DNA of 64,000 nt from the NCBI GenBank assembly GCA_965220535.1, contig OZ244833.1, positions 620,001-684,000 of the forward strand. The letters run 5' to 3'. This DNA comes from HK1 sp965220535 (GTDB taxonomy: Bacteria > Pseudomonadota > Gammaproteobacteria > HK1). Of this stretch, positions 11,523 to 23,500 are shown piece by piece. Every line of letters starts with the position of its first letter. The stretch's first letter is position 1. The position numbers were made by a program, and so were the translations under genes. The notes under the pieces were generated by a model. It ran no database searches, was not told the DNA's origin, and worked only from the letters and a program-made list of their open reading frames with translations.

Positions 11523-14500
11523 TCAGCTTGGTTTGGTCGCCGGATGTGGCGGAGTCGGATCCACCCGCACATCGGTATCGCTCGGCTGAGCCAGCGTGAC
11601 CGTCACCGACGCCGAGGGCTGCGTCGCCAACGACACCTTGAAGGTTTCGCTCCCCCCTTCGGAGACCGTCAAATCCGTCGGCGACACCGTCAATCCCGCC
11701 GTGTCGTTCTCCGAAACCGACACCGACACGCTCTCGCTCTTGCCCGCGTAATCCCCGCCCGACGCGTTCAACTCGATCGTCTCCCTGTCCGCAAGCGCAT
11801 CGGCGTCCTCCGCCGCGCTCACCGTCACCGTCCGAGCCTCGTTCCAGTTCGAGGTCGTGAAGGTCAGCGCGCTTTGATCGCCGTCGGTGGTCGGGTCGGT
11901 GTCGAAGGTCACGTCGGAGTCGGTCGTCCCGCCTCGCCTCAGCGTCACCGTCACCTCCGCGCTCGGAGCGCTCGACAACGCCACCGTGAAATTGCCGCTC
12001 CCGCCCTCGGCGACCGTCAGGGAGTCCGGTTTCACGACCAGATAACGATCGTTGTCCGCCACGGCGATGCGAACGGTCTCTTCCTTGCCCTCGTAGTCGC
12101 CGCCCGTTGCCGTCAACTTGAAGTCCGTTCTCTCGTCGACGGTATCGTCATCCTCGGCCGCGCTCACCTGAACCGTCCGAGCCTCGTTCCAGTTCTCCGT
12201 CGTGAAACTCAGCGTGGTTTGGTCGCCGGATGTGGCGGAGTCGGTATCCACCCGCACATCGGTATCGCTCGGCTGAGCCAGCGTGACCGTCACCGACGCC
12301 GAGGGCTGCGTCGCCAACGACACCTTGAAGGTTTCGCTCCCCCCTTCGGAGACCGTCAAATCCGTCGGCGATACCGTCAATCCCGCCGTGTCGTTCTCCG
12401 AAACCGACACCGACACGCTCTCGCTCTTGCCCGCGTAATCCCCGCCCGACGCGTTCAACTCGATCGTCGCCCTGTCCGCAAGCGCATCGGCGTCCTCCGC
12501 CGCGCTCACCGTCACCGTCCGAGCCTCGTTCCAGTTCGAGGTCGTGAAGGTCAGCGTGCTTTGATCGCCGTCGGTGGTCGGGTCGGTGTCGAAGGTCACG
12601 TCGGAGCTGGACGTGTCGCCTTGCCTCAGCGTCACCGTCACCTCCGCGCTCGGAGCGCTCGACAACGCCACCGTGAAGTTGCCGCTCCCGCCCTCGGCGA
12701 CCGTCAGGGAGTCCGGTTTCACGACCAGATAACGATCGTTGTCCGCCACGGCGATGCGAACGGTCTCTTCCTTGCCCTCGTAGTCGCCGCCCGTTGCCGT
12801 CAACTTGAAGTCCGTGTTCTCGTCGACGGTATCGTCATCCTCGGCCGCGCTCACGCTTACCGTCCGAGCCTCGTTCCAGTTCCCCGTCGTGAAACTCAGC
12901 GTGGTTTGGTTGCCGGATGTGGCGGAGTCGGTATCCACCCGCACATCGGTATCGCTCGGCTGAGCCAGCGTGACCGTCACCGACGCCGAGGGCTGCGTCG
13001 CCAACGACACCTCGAAGGTTTCGCTCCCCCCTTCGGAGACCGTCAAATCCGTCGGCGATACCGTCAATCCCGCCGCGTCGTTCTCCGAAACCGTCACCGA
13101 CACGCTCTCGCTCTTGCCCGCGTAGTCCCCGCCCGACGCGATCAACTCGATCGTCGCCCTGTCCGCCAAGGCGTCCTCGTCCTCCGCCGCGCTCACCGTC
13201 ACCGTCCGAGCGGTACTCCATTTGTCGTCTTCGCCGGAGACCGTGAAGGTCAGCGTGCTTTGATCGCCGTCGGTGGTCGGGTCGGTGTCGAAGGTCACGT
13301 CGGAGTCGGTCGTCCCGCCTCGCCTCAGCGTCACCGTCACCTCCGCGCTCGGAGCGCTCGACAACGCCACCGTGAAGTTGCCGCTCCCGCCCTCGGCGAC
13401 CGTCAGGGAGTCCGGTTTCACGACCAGATAACGATCGTTGTCCGCCACGGCGATGCGAACGGTCTCTTCCTTGCCCTCGTAGTCGCCGCCCGTTGCCGTC
13501 AACTTGAAGTCCGTTCTCTCGTCGACGGTATCGTCATCCTCGGCCGCGCTCACCTGAACCGTCCGAGCCTCGTTCCAGTTCTCCGTCGTGAAACTCAGCG
13601 TGGTTTGGTCGCCGGATGTGGCGGAGTCGGTATCCACCCGCACATCGGTATCGCTCGGCTGAGCCAGCGTGACCGTCACCGACGCCGAGGGCTGCGTCGC
13701 CAACGACACCTCGAAGGTTTCGCTCCCCCCTTCGGAGACCGTCAAATCCGTCGGCGACACCGTCAATCCCGCCGTGTCGTTCTCCGAAACCGACACCGAC
13801 ACCCTCTCGCTCTTGCCCGCGTAATCCCCGCCCGACGCGTTCAACTCGATCGTCTCCCTGTCCGCAAGCGCATCGGCGTCCTCCGCCGCACTCACCGTCA
13901 CGGTCCGAGCGGTTCTCCAGTTCGAGGAATCGAAGGTCAGCGTGCTTTGATCGCCGTCGGTGGTCGGGTCGGTGTCGAAGGTCACGTCGGAGTCGGTCGT
14001 CCCGCCTCGCCTCAGCGTCACCGTCACCTCCGCGCTCGGAGCGCTCGACAACGCCACCGTGAAATTGCCGCTCCCGCCCTCGGCGACCGTCAGGGAGTCC
14101 GGTTTCACGACCAGATAACGATCGTTGTCCGCCACGGCGATGCGAACGGTCTCTTCCTTGCCCTCGTAGTCGCCGCCCGTTGCCGTCAACTTGAAGTCCG
14201 TTCTCTCGTCGACGGTATCGTCATCCTCGGCCGCGCTCACGCTTACCGTCCGAGCCTCGTTCCAGTTCTCCGTCGTGAAGCTCAGCGTGACTTGGTTGCC
14301 GGATGCGACGGGGTCGGTATCCACCCGCACATCGGTATCGCTCGGCTGAGCCAGCGTGACCGTCACCGACGCCGAGGGCTGCGTCGCCAACGACACCTCG
14401 AAGGTTTCGCTCCCCCCTTCGGAGACCGTCAAATCCGTCGGCGATACCGTCAATCCCGCCGCGTCGTTCTCCGAAACCGACACCGACACGCTCTCGCTCT

Positions 14501-17500
14501 TGCCCGCGTAGTCCCCGCCCGACGCGCTCAACTCGATCGTCGCCCTGTCCGCAAGCGCATCGGCGTCCTCCGCCGCGCTCACCGTCACCGTCCGAGCCTC
14601 GTTCCAGTTCGAGGTCGTGAAGGTCAGCGTGCTTTGATCGCCGTCGGTGGTCGGGTCGGTGTCGAAGGTCACGTCGGAGTCGGTCGTCCCGCCTCGCCTC
14701 AGCGTCACCGTCACCTCCGCGCTCGGAGCGCTCGACAACGCCACCGTGAAATTGCCGCTCCCGCCCTCGGCGACCGTCAGGGAGTCCGGTTTCACGACCA
14801 GATAACGATCGTTGTCCGCCACGGCGATGCGAACGGTCTCTTCCTTGCCCTCGTAGTCGCCGCCCGTTGCCGTCAACTTGAAGTCCATGCTCTCGTCGAC
14901 GGTATCGTCATCCTCGGCCGCGCTCACGCTTACCGTCCGAGCCTCGTTCCAGTTCTCCGTCGTGAAGCTCAGCGTGGTTTGGTCGCCGGATGTGGCGGAG
15001 TCGGTATCCACCCGCACATCGGTATCGCTCGGCTGAGCCAGCGTGACCGTCACCGACGCCGAGGGCTGCGTCGCCAACGACACCTTGAAGGTTTCGCTCC
15101 CCCCTTCGGAGACCGTCAAATCCGTCGGCGACACCGTCAATCCCGCCGTGTCGTTCTCCGAAACCGACACCGACACGCTCTCGCTCTTGCCCGCGTAATC
15201 CCCGCCCGACGCGCTCAACTCGATCGTCGCCCTGTCCGCAAGCGCATCGGCGTCCTCCGCCGCGCTCACCTGAACCGTCTGAGTCTCTTTCCAGTTCGAG
15301 GTCGTGAAGGTCAGCGTGCTTTGATTGCCGTCGGTGGTCGGGTCGGTGTCGAAGGTCACGTCGGAGCTGGACGTCCCGCCTCGCCGCAGCGTCACCGTCA
15401 CCTCCGCGCTCGGAGCGCTCGACAACGCCACCGTGAAATTGCCGCTCCCGCCCTCGGCGACCGTCAGGGAGTCCGGTTTCACGACCAGATAACGATCGTT
15501 GTCCGCCACGGCGATGCGAACGGTCTCTTCCTTGCCCTCGTAGTCGCCGCCCGTTGCCGTCAACTTGAAGTCCGTTCTCTCGTCGACGGTATCGTCATCC
15601 TCGGCCGCGCTCACGCTTACCGTCCGAGCCTCGTTCCAGTTCTCCGTCGTGAAGCTCAGCGTGACTTGGTTGCCGGATGCGACGGAGTCGGTATCCACCC
15701 GCACATCGGTATCGCTCGGCTGAGCCAGCGTGACCGTCACCGACGCCGAGGGCTGCGTCGCCAACGACACCTCGAAGGTTTCGCTCCCCCCTTCGGAGAC
15801 CGTCAAATCCGTCGGCGATACCGTCAATCCCGCCGCGTCGTTCTCCGAAACCGACACCGACACGCTCTCGCTCTTGCCCGCGTAGTCCCCGCCCGACGCG
15901 CTCAACTCGATCGTCGCCCTGTCCGCAAGCGCATCGGCGTCCTCCGCCGCGCTCACCGTCACCGTCCGAGCCTCGTTCCAGTTCGAGGTCGTGAAGGTCA
16001 GCGTGCTTTGATTGCCGTCGGTGGTCGGGTCGGTGTCGAAGGTCACGTCGGAGTCGGTCGTCCCGCCTCGCCTCAGCGTCACCGTCACCTCCGCGCTCGG
16101 AGCGCTCGACAACGCCACCGTGAAATTGCCGCTCCCGCCCTCGGCGACCGTCAGGGAGTCCGGTTTCACGACCAGATAACGATCGTTGTCCGCCACGGCG
16201 ATGCGAACGGTCTCTTCCTTGCCCTCGTAGTCGCCGCCCGTTGCCGTCAACTTGAAGTCCGTTCTCTCGTCGACGGTATCGTCATCCTCGGCCGCGCTCA
16301 CGCTTACCGTCCGAGCCTCGTTCCAGTTCTCCGTCGTGAAACTCAGCGTGGTTTGGTCGCCGGATGTGGCGGAGTCGGTATCCACCCGCACATCGGTATC
16401 GCTCGGCTGAGCCAGCGTGACCGTCACCGACGCCGAGGGCTGCGTCGCCAACGACACCTTGAAGGTTTCGCTCCCCCCTTCGGAGACCGTCAAATCCGTC
16501 GGCGACACCGTCAATCCCGCCGTGTCGTTCTCCGAAACCGACACCGACACCCTCTCGCTCTTGCCCGCGTAATCCCCGCCCGACGCGCTCAACTCGATCG
16601 TCGCCCTGTCCGCAAGCGCATCGGCGTCCTCCGCCGCGCTCACCGTCACGGTCCGAGCGGTTCTCCAGTTCGAGGTCGTGAAGGTCAGCGCGCTTTGATC
16701 GCCGTCGGTGGTCGGGTCGGTGTCGAAGGTCACGTCGGAGCTGGACGTCCCGCCTCGCCGCAGCGTCACCGTCACCTCCGCGCTCGGAGCGCTCGACAAC
16801 GCCACCGTGAAATTGCCGCTCCCGCCCTCGGCGACCGTCAGGGAGTCCGGTTTCACGACCAGATAACGATCGTTGTCCGCCACGGCGATGCGAACGGTCT
16901 CTTCCTTGCCCTCGTAGTCGCCGCCCGTTGCCGTCAGCTTGAAGTCCGTTCTCTCGTCGACGGTATCGTCATCCTCGGCCGCGCTCACGCTTACCGTCCG
17001 AGCCTCGTTCCAGTTCTCCGTCGTGAAGCTCAGCGTGACTTGGTTGCCGGATGCGACGGGGTCGGTATCCACCCGCACATCGGTATCGCTCGGCTGAGCC
17101 AGCGTGACCGTCACCGACGCCGAGGGCTGCGTCGCCAACGACACCTTGAAGGTTTCGCTCCCCCCTTCGGAGACCGTCAAATCCGTCGGCGATACCGTCA
17201 ATCCCGCCGCGTCGTTCTCCGAAACCGACACCGACACCCTCTCGCTCTTGCCCGCGTAGTCCCCGCCCGACGCGCTCAACTCGATCGTCGCCCTGTCCGC
17301 AAGCGCATCGGCGTCCTCCGCCGCGCTCACCGTCACCGTCCGAGCCTCGTTCCAGTTCGAGGTCGTGAAGGTCAGCGCGCTTTGATCGCCGTCGGTGGTC
17401 GGGTCGGTGTCGAAGGTCACGTCGGAGCTGGACGTCCCGCCTCGCCGCAGCGTCACCGTCACCTCCGCGCTCGGAGCGCTCGACAACGCCACCGTGAAAT

Positions 17501-20500
17501 TGCCGCTCCCGCCCTCGGCGACCGTCAGGGAGTCCGGTTTCACGACCAGATAACGATCGTTGTCCGCCACGGCGATGCGAACGGTCTCTTCCTTGCCCTC
17601 GTAGTCGCCGCCCGTTGCCGTCAACTTGAAGTCCATGCTCTCGTCGACGGTATCGTCATCCTCGGCCGCGCTCACGCTTACCGTCCGAGCCTCGTTCCAG
17701 TTCTCCGTCGTGAAACTCAGCGTGGTTTGGTCGCCGGATGTGGCGGAGTCGGTATCCACCCGCACATCGGTATCGCTCGGCTGAGCCAGCGTGACCGTCA
17801 CCGACGCCGAGGGCTGCGTCGCCAACGACACCTTGAAGGTTTCGCTCCCCCCTTCGGAGACCGTCAAATCCGTCGGCGATACCGTCAATCCCGCCGCGTC
17901 GTTCTCCGAAACCGTCACCGACACGCTCTCGCTCTTGCCCGCGTAGTCCCCGCCCGACGCGATCAACTCGATCGTCGCCCTGTCCGCCAAGGCGTCCTCG
18001 TCCTCCGCCGCGCTCACCGTCACCGTCCGAGCGGTACTCCATTTGTCGTCTTCGCCGGAGACCGTGAAGGTCAGCGTGCTTTGATTGCCGTCGGTGGTCG
18101 GGTCGGTGTCGAAGGTCACGTCGGAGTCGGTCGTCCCGCCTCGCCTCAGCGTCACCGTCACCTCCGCGCTCGGAGCGCTCGACAACGCCACCGTGAAGTT
18201 GCCGCTCCCGCCCTCGGCGACCGTCAGGGAGTCCGGTTTCACGACCAGATAACGATCGTTGTCCGCCACGGCGATACGAACGGTCTCTTCCTTGCCCTCG
18301 TAGTCGCCGCCCGTTGCCGTCAGCTTGAAGTCCGTTCTCTCGTCGACGGTATCGTCATCCTCGGCCGCGCTCACCTGAACCGTCCGAGCCTCGTTCCAGT
18401 TCTCCGTCGTGAAGCTCAGCGTGACTTGGTTGCCGGATGCGACGGGGTCGGTATCCACCCGCACATCGGTATCGCTCGGCTGAGCCAGCGTGACCGTCAC
18501 CGACGCCGAGGGCTGCGTCGCCAACGACACCTTGAAGGTTTCGCTCCCCCCTTCGGAGACCGTCAAATCCGTCGGCGACACCGTCAATCCCGCCGCGTCG
18601 TTCTCCGAAACCGACACCGACACGCTCTCGCTTTTGCCCGCGTAATCCCCGCCCGACGCGCTCAACTCGATCGTCTCCCTGTCCGCAAGCGCATCGGCGT
18701 CCTCCGCCGCGCTCACCGTCACCGTCCGAGCCTCGTTCCAGTTCGAGGTCGTGAAGGTCAGCGTGCTTTGATCGCCGTCGGTGGTCGGGTCGGTGTCGAA
18801 GGTCACGTCGGAGCTGGACGTGTCGCCTTGCCTCAGCGTCACCGTCACCTCCGCGCTCGGAGCGCTCGACAACGCCACCGTGAAATTGCCGCTCCCGCCC
18901 TCGGCGACCGTCAGGGAGTCCGGTTTCACGACCAGATAACGATCGTTGTCCGCCACGGCGATGCGAACGGTCTCTTCCTTGCCCTCGTAGTCGCCGCCCG
19001 TTGCCGTCAACTTGAAGTCCATGCTCTCGTCGACGGTATCGTCATCCTCGGCCGCGCTCACGCTTACCGTCCGAGCCTCGTTCCAGTTCTCCGTCGTGAA
19101 GCTCAGCGTGACTTGGTTGCCGGATGCGACGGGGTCGGTATCCACCCGCACATCGGTATCGCTCGGCTGAGCCAGCGTGACCGTCACCGACGCCGAGGGC
19201 TGCGTCGCCAACGACACCTTGAAGGTTTCGCTCCCCCCTTCGGAGACCGTCAAATCCGTCGGCGACACCGTCAATCCCGCCGTGTCGTTCTCCGAAACCG
19301 ACACCGACACGCTCTCGCTCTTGCCCGCGTAATCCCCGCCCGACGCGTTCAACTCGATCGTCGCCCTGTCCGCAAGCGCATCGGCGTCCTCCGCCGCGCT
19401 CACCGTCACCGTCCGAGCCTCGTTCCAGTTCGAGGTCGTGAAGGTCAGCGTGCTTTGAGTGCCGTCGGTCGTCGTGTCGGTGTCGAAGGTCACGTCGGAG
19501 CTGGACGTGTCGCCTTGCCTCAGCGTCACCGTCACCTCCGCGCTCGGTGCGCTCGACAACGCCACCGTGAAGTTGCCGCTCCCGCCCTCGGCGACCGTCA
19601 GGGAGTCCGGTTTCACGACCAGATAACGATCGTTGTCCGCCACGGCGATGCGAACGGTCTCTTCCTTGCCCTCGTAGTCGCCGCCCGTTGCCGTCAGCTT
19701 GAAGTCCGTTCTCTCGTCGACGGTATCGTCATCCTCGGCCGCGCTCACGCTTACCGTCCGAGCCTCGTTCCAGTTCTCCGTCGTGAAGCTCAGCGTGGTT
19801 TGGTTGCCGGATGCGACGGGGTCGGTATCCACCCGCACATCGGTATCGCTCGGCTGAGACAGCGTGACCGTCACCGGCGCCGAGGGCTGCGTCGCCAACG
19901 ACACCGTGAATGTATTGCTGCCGCCCTCGACCACAGGCAAGGGGTCCGCCGCCACGACGGTCAATCCCGCTTCGTCGTTGTCTTTCACCGAAACCGATTG
20001 GCTGCCGGTAACGCCGCCGTAATCACCGCCCGATGCCGTCAGTTCGACACTCGTACTCTCGTCGACAGCATCGTCATCCTCGGCCGCGCTCACGCTCACC
20101 GTTTGGGGGGTATCCCATTTGTCGCCGGCGCCCGCGACGGTGAAGGTCAGCGTTTTTTGATTGCCCTGCGTCGTCGTATCGGTATCGACCGTCACATCGG
20201 TATCGCTCGGCTGGGCCAGCATGACCGTCACCGCCTCCGTGGGCTTCGTCGCCAAACGCACCGTGAATGCACTGCTGCCACCCTCGGACACGTCAAAGGG
20301 ATCCGCCGCCGCAATCGTCAATGCCGCCGTGTCGTCATCGTTCAGCGTCACCGCCACGCTGCCGGAAATGTCCGCATAGCCACCGCCGGAAGCTGCCAGA
20401 GCGATGCTCGTGTTTTCGGTTTGCGCGTCTTCGTCATGATCCGCGCTGATCTTCACGCTCTGAGGGTCGTTCCAGTTTTCGGTGCTGAAAGCAAGCGAGG

Positions 20501-23500
20501 TCTTGTCGATGGTGACATCGGTATTCGCAGGCGACGTCAATTTCACCGTTACTTCCGCCCCCGGTTGCGCCGCCAGTTTCACATCGAAGGTCGCTTCGCT
20601 ACCCTCGGTCACCGCCACGCTCGCCGGAACGACCAAAGCGGCATCGTCGTCGCTCACCGACACACTGACCGAGGATTCCACGAGGATGCTGCCTTCCGGA
20701 GGGGAAGCCAGGCCTGCGGCATCGAAGGCCCCCGTCGCACCGGGGTCGGCAACCGTTCGGAGCAAGCCTCGAAGTTCGACGGATGCGGTATCACCGACGG
20801 CATCGTCATCCTCGGCGGCCGTCAGCGTCAACTCCTGCCATGTATTCCAATTGCTACGATTGAATTGCAAGGCGGTGAGATCGATCCGTATATCCTTGTT
20901 GGTCGGTTGAGCGAGAGAGACATTCCAAGGCAAGTTATCGAAAAGCGGCGACGTTGACATCTTTATCTTGATCGTCGCGCTATCGCCCTCTTCCAGCTCG
21001 ACCGGGACACCATCGAAAAGGAATTGATTCGTGTCGGCGTTCCTTTGCGCTACGGTGCGCGTGAATTCGACGTCATAACCACCGCCGTCGGCCTTGAAAA
21101 CTATCGTGACCGGAGGCTGATCGATCCCGATATTGTCGTCGGAGGCGCTGAGCGTGACGCTTTGCCATTGGCTCCAGTTGGAGCGGGTGAAATTGATGGA
21201 ATTTTTGTCGAAGACGATCACGTTCGCAGATGATTTATCTTGATGGGAAAGATTCAAGTCCACATCGCTCGTCGGGCCTTGCGCTCCATTGACCGAATCC
21301 GGGAGGGCGGCGAGTTTAATATCGAAACTCGCGCTCTCACCCTCGGTTATAGCGGACGGGAAGTTGCGTAGGATCAGCTGCGATTCATCGTCATCCGATA
21401 CCGATACCCTTATGGCATTGGTCATTGCCCCCGAAAGCCGCTTGACCAAAACACCCTCGTAGCCTCCGCCGACGGCACCGATCGCAATCTCGGCGGTTTC
21501 GTGGGATGAATCGACGTCTTCGGCCGCATCGACGGTGATATTTTGTTCCGTACTCCAATTCGATGCCGTGAACGATAAGGTGTTCTGGTTTCCGCTCGTA
21601 TCTTTGTCGGTATCGACGGTTACGTCGGTATTCGAGGGCTGGGTAAATGTCAGCGTCACATCACCCGAAGGCTGATCCTCCAACTTGATTTTCAAAGTAA
21701 CCGAGTCGCCCTCGTCGATATTCACCGGCTCCGGAGTGACGATGACCAAGGGGGATTCGTCGTCTTCGACGCTGACTTCGACGGTACCGGTGATGTCCGT
21801 ATAATCCCCGCCGAAAGCGCCCATCTGTATAGAAGCGCTGTCGTCGATGCGATCATCGTCATGCGCGGCGGCAACTGTAACTTCTTGTGCTGTATCCCAA
21901 GCCCTAGAGGCGAAGACCAACGAAATCTGGTTGCCGGGCACAGACGAGTCGGCATCTATCGTTATATCTTGGTTGGTCGGTTGGATCATACGTACGGCTA
22001 CCGCCTGCGTCGGTGGACTTGAAAGTTTCACTTTGAACTTCTTCGTCCCACCCTCGGCAACCGATACCGGGGCACCTTCGAATATCAATTTTTTCTCGAT
22101 ATCGTTATCCCTTACGGTAACGCTTACCGATCCGTTCACATCGTCCCACTTGCTTTGATCGAGGCTGCCATCGACGCTGACTGCGATGGTAGCACTTTCG
22201 TGATCGTCATCGTCGTCCTCGGCGGCTTTGACGGTGATGGTCTTCGCCTGCGACCAATTCAAGACCGTGAACGCCACGGTATCTTGATCGTTCGCCTCGC
22301 TCGAATCGCTGTCCAGACTGACATCGCTTTCGTTCGAGGAAAACTTCAGCGTAACGGTCTCGCTGCTGCCACCGGCGAATCCCGGAGCGGTGGAAAGTCT
22401 CACTTTGAAAGTGGCGGAACCGCCTTCATCCACGGTCAACGGAGCGCCTTCGAATATAAGACTCGGGGTTTTTTCGCCGGCGACGAGGATCAAACGTGCC
22501 GTGCCGGTCACCGGCGAGAAGGAGGGCGTCGCGTCGCTATCGCCATATTCATGACCGGATGTGGCGTATGCAATATCGATCAATTCATGGCTGCTGATGG
22601 TATTCGAGCCGGCGGTTATCGAAACAGCCTGATCCGTATTCCAGTTATCTTTGTTGAACGTAAGGGTGTGGGTATTGCCGGAGCCTATAGAGAAGCGAGA
22701 GTCGCTATTGCTTTGTTTGGAGAAAACGAGGCTGATATCGGTCGAACCCGATTGCCTTCCATGGGAGGTAGGCTTGGTTGCGAGCCGGGCCTTGAACGAT
22801 CGAGTGGTCCCTTCGGGCACCGAAAGCGGTAGAAGAGAAAGAATCACACCGGTACGATCATCCTCTGTCACTCCGACGGTCTTTGTCACCGCCTCGCTAT
22901 ATGCGGCATCGGGAGTGAAAACGAGGTTGATTTGTCGAGGAGGACCGTAAGCGTAATCATCGTCCGCGGCGGTCAGGGTCAGGCTTTGCCATGAATCCCA
23001 AGTGTCGACGGTGAAGCTGAGACTTGCCTTGTTGACCGAAAGCGTATCCGAATCGCTCGAAACGATGCTCACGCCGGTATCGCTTGCCGGAAGCGTCGCG
23101 AGTTTCACTCGGAGGGTCGCGGTACCGCCTTCATCGATCGAAGCGGAGAAATTATCGAATACCAGTCCCTTCGTATCGTTATCGTCGACCTTGACCGGAA
23201 CCGATGAGGTTATATCGCTGTCACCTCCGGAAAGCGTCAAGGGGATGGAAGCCGTATCATCCACCGCATCGCCGTCTTCGGCGGCAGTGACCGTGACCTC
23301 TCGGGCACTATCCCAATCAAGGGTCGTGAACGTCAATACGGTCTGATTATCCGATGTATCCGGGTCGCTATCGACCGTGACGTCCGAGTTGTCGGGTTGT
23401 CGAAAAGTCAGGGTACGCGACTCGGCCGGTTGATTGCGAAGTTTCACCTTGAACGTCTCGGAGGCGCCCTCGTTCACACTCACCGGAACATCCTCGAAAG

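Larger units (their letters stand above)
1..19870 (-). repeat. 687-bp tandem array (A/B Calx-beta module pairs)
   Basis: The unit is 687 bp (229 codons). It encodes module A (starting AGLTVSPTDLTVSEGG) and module B (starting RYLVVKPDSLTVAEGG). The B-module marker agataacgatcg recurs 26 times, at 673, 1360, 2047, 2734, 3421, 4106, 4793, 5480, 6167, 6854, 7541, 9980, 10667, 11354, 12040, 12727, 13426, 14113, 14800, 15487, 16174, 16861, 17548, 18247, 18934 and 19621. The spacing is exactly 687 except where the two indels, a 12-bp insertion variant or the diverged block intervene. Copies are nearly identical even at silent sites. A few alternative tracts (PVASGNQV or SATSGDQT; GTSSS, GTTDS or DTSSS) are shuffled between copies. 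Confidence 0.95.

Noticed and set aside
1..19870. CRISPR array
   Set aside because: The repeats are 687 bp, coding and without short unique spacers, so they do not have a CRISPR layout.
162..20957. Very long plus-strand open frames opposite the giant gene (about 1,254, 2,549 and 3,137 codons, His/Arg-rich)
   Set aside because: They are antisense shadows of the repeat array: the codon pattern of the repeats lacks stops on the other strand. The translation is repetitive Arg/His-rich sequence with no start signals, and the frames break at the same two indels as the real gene.
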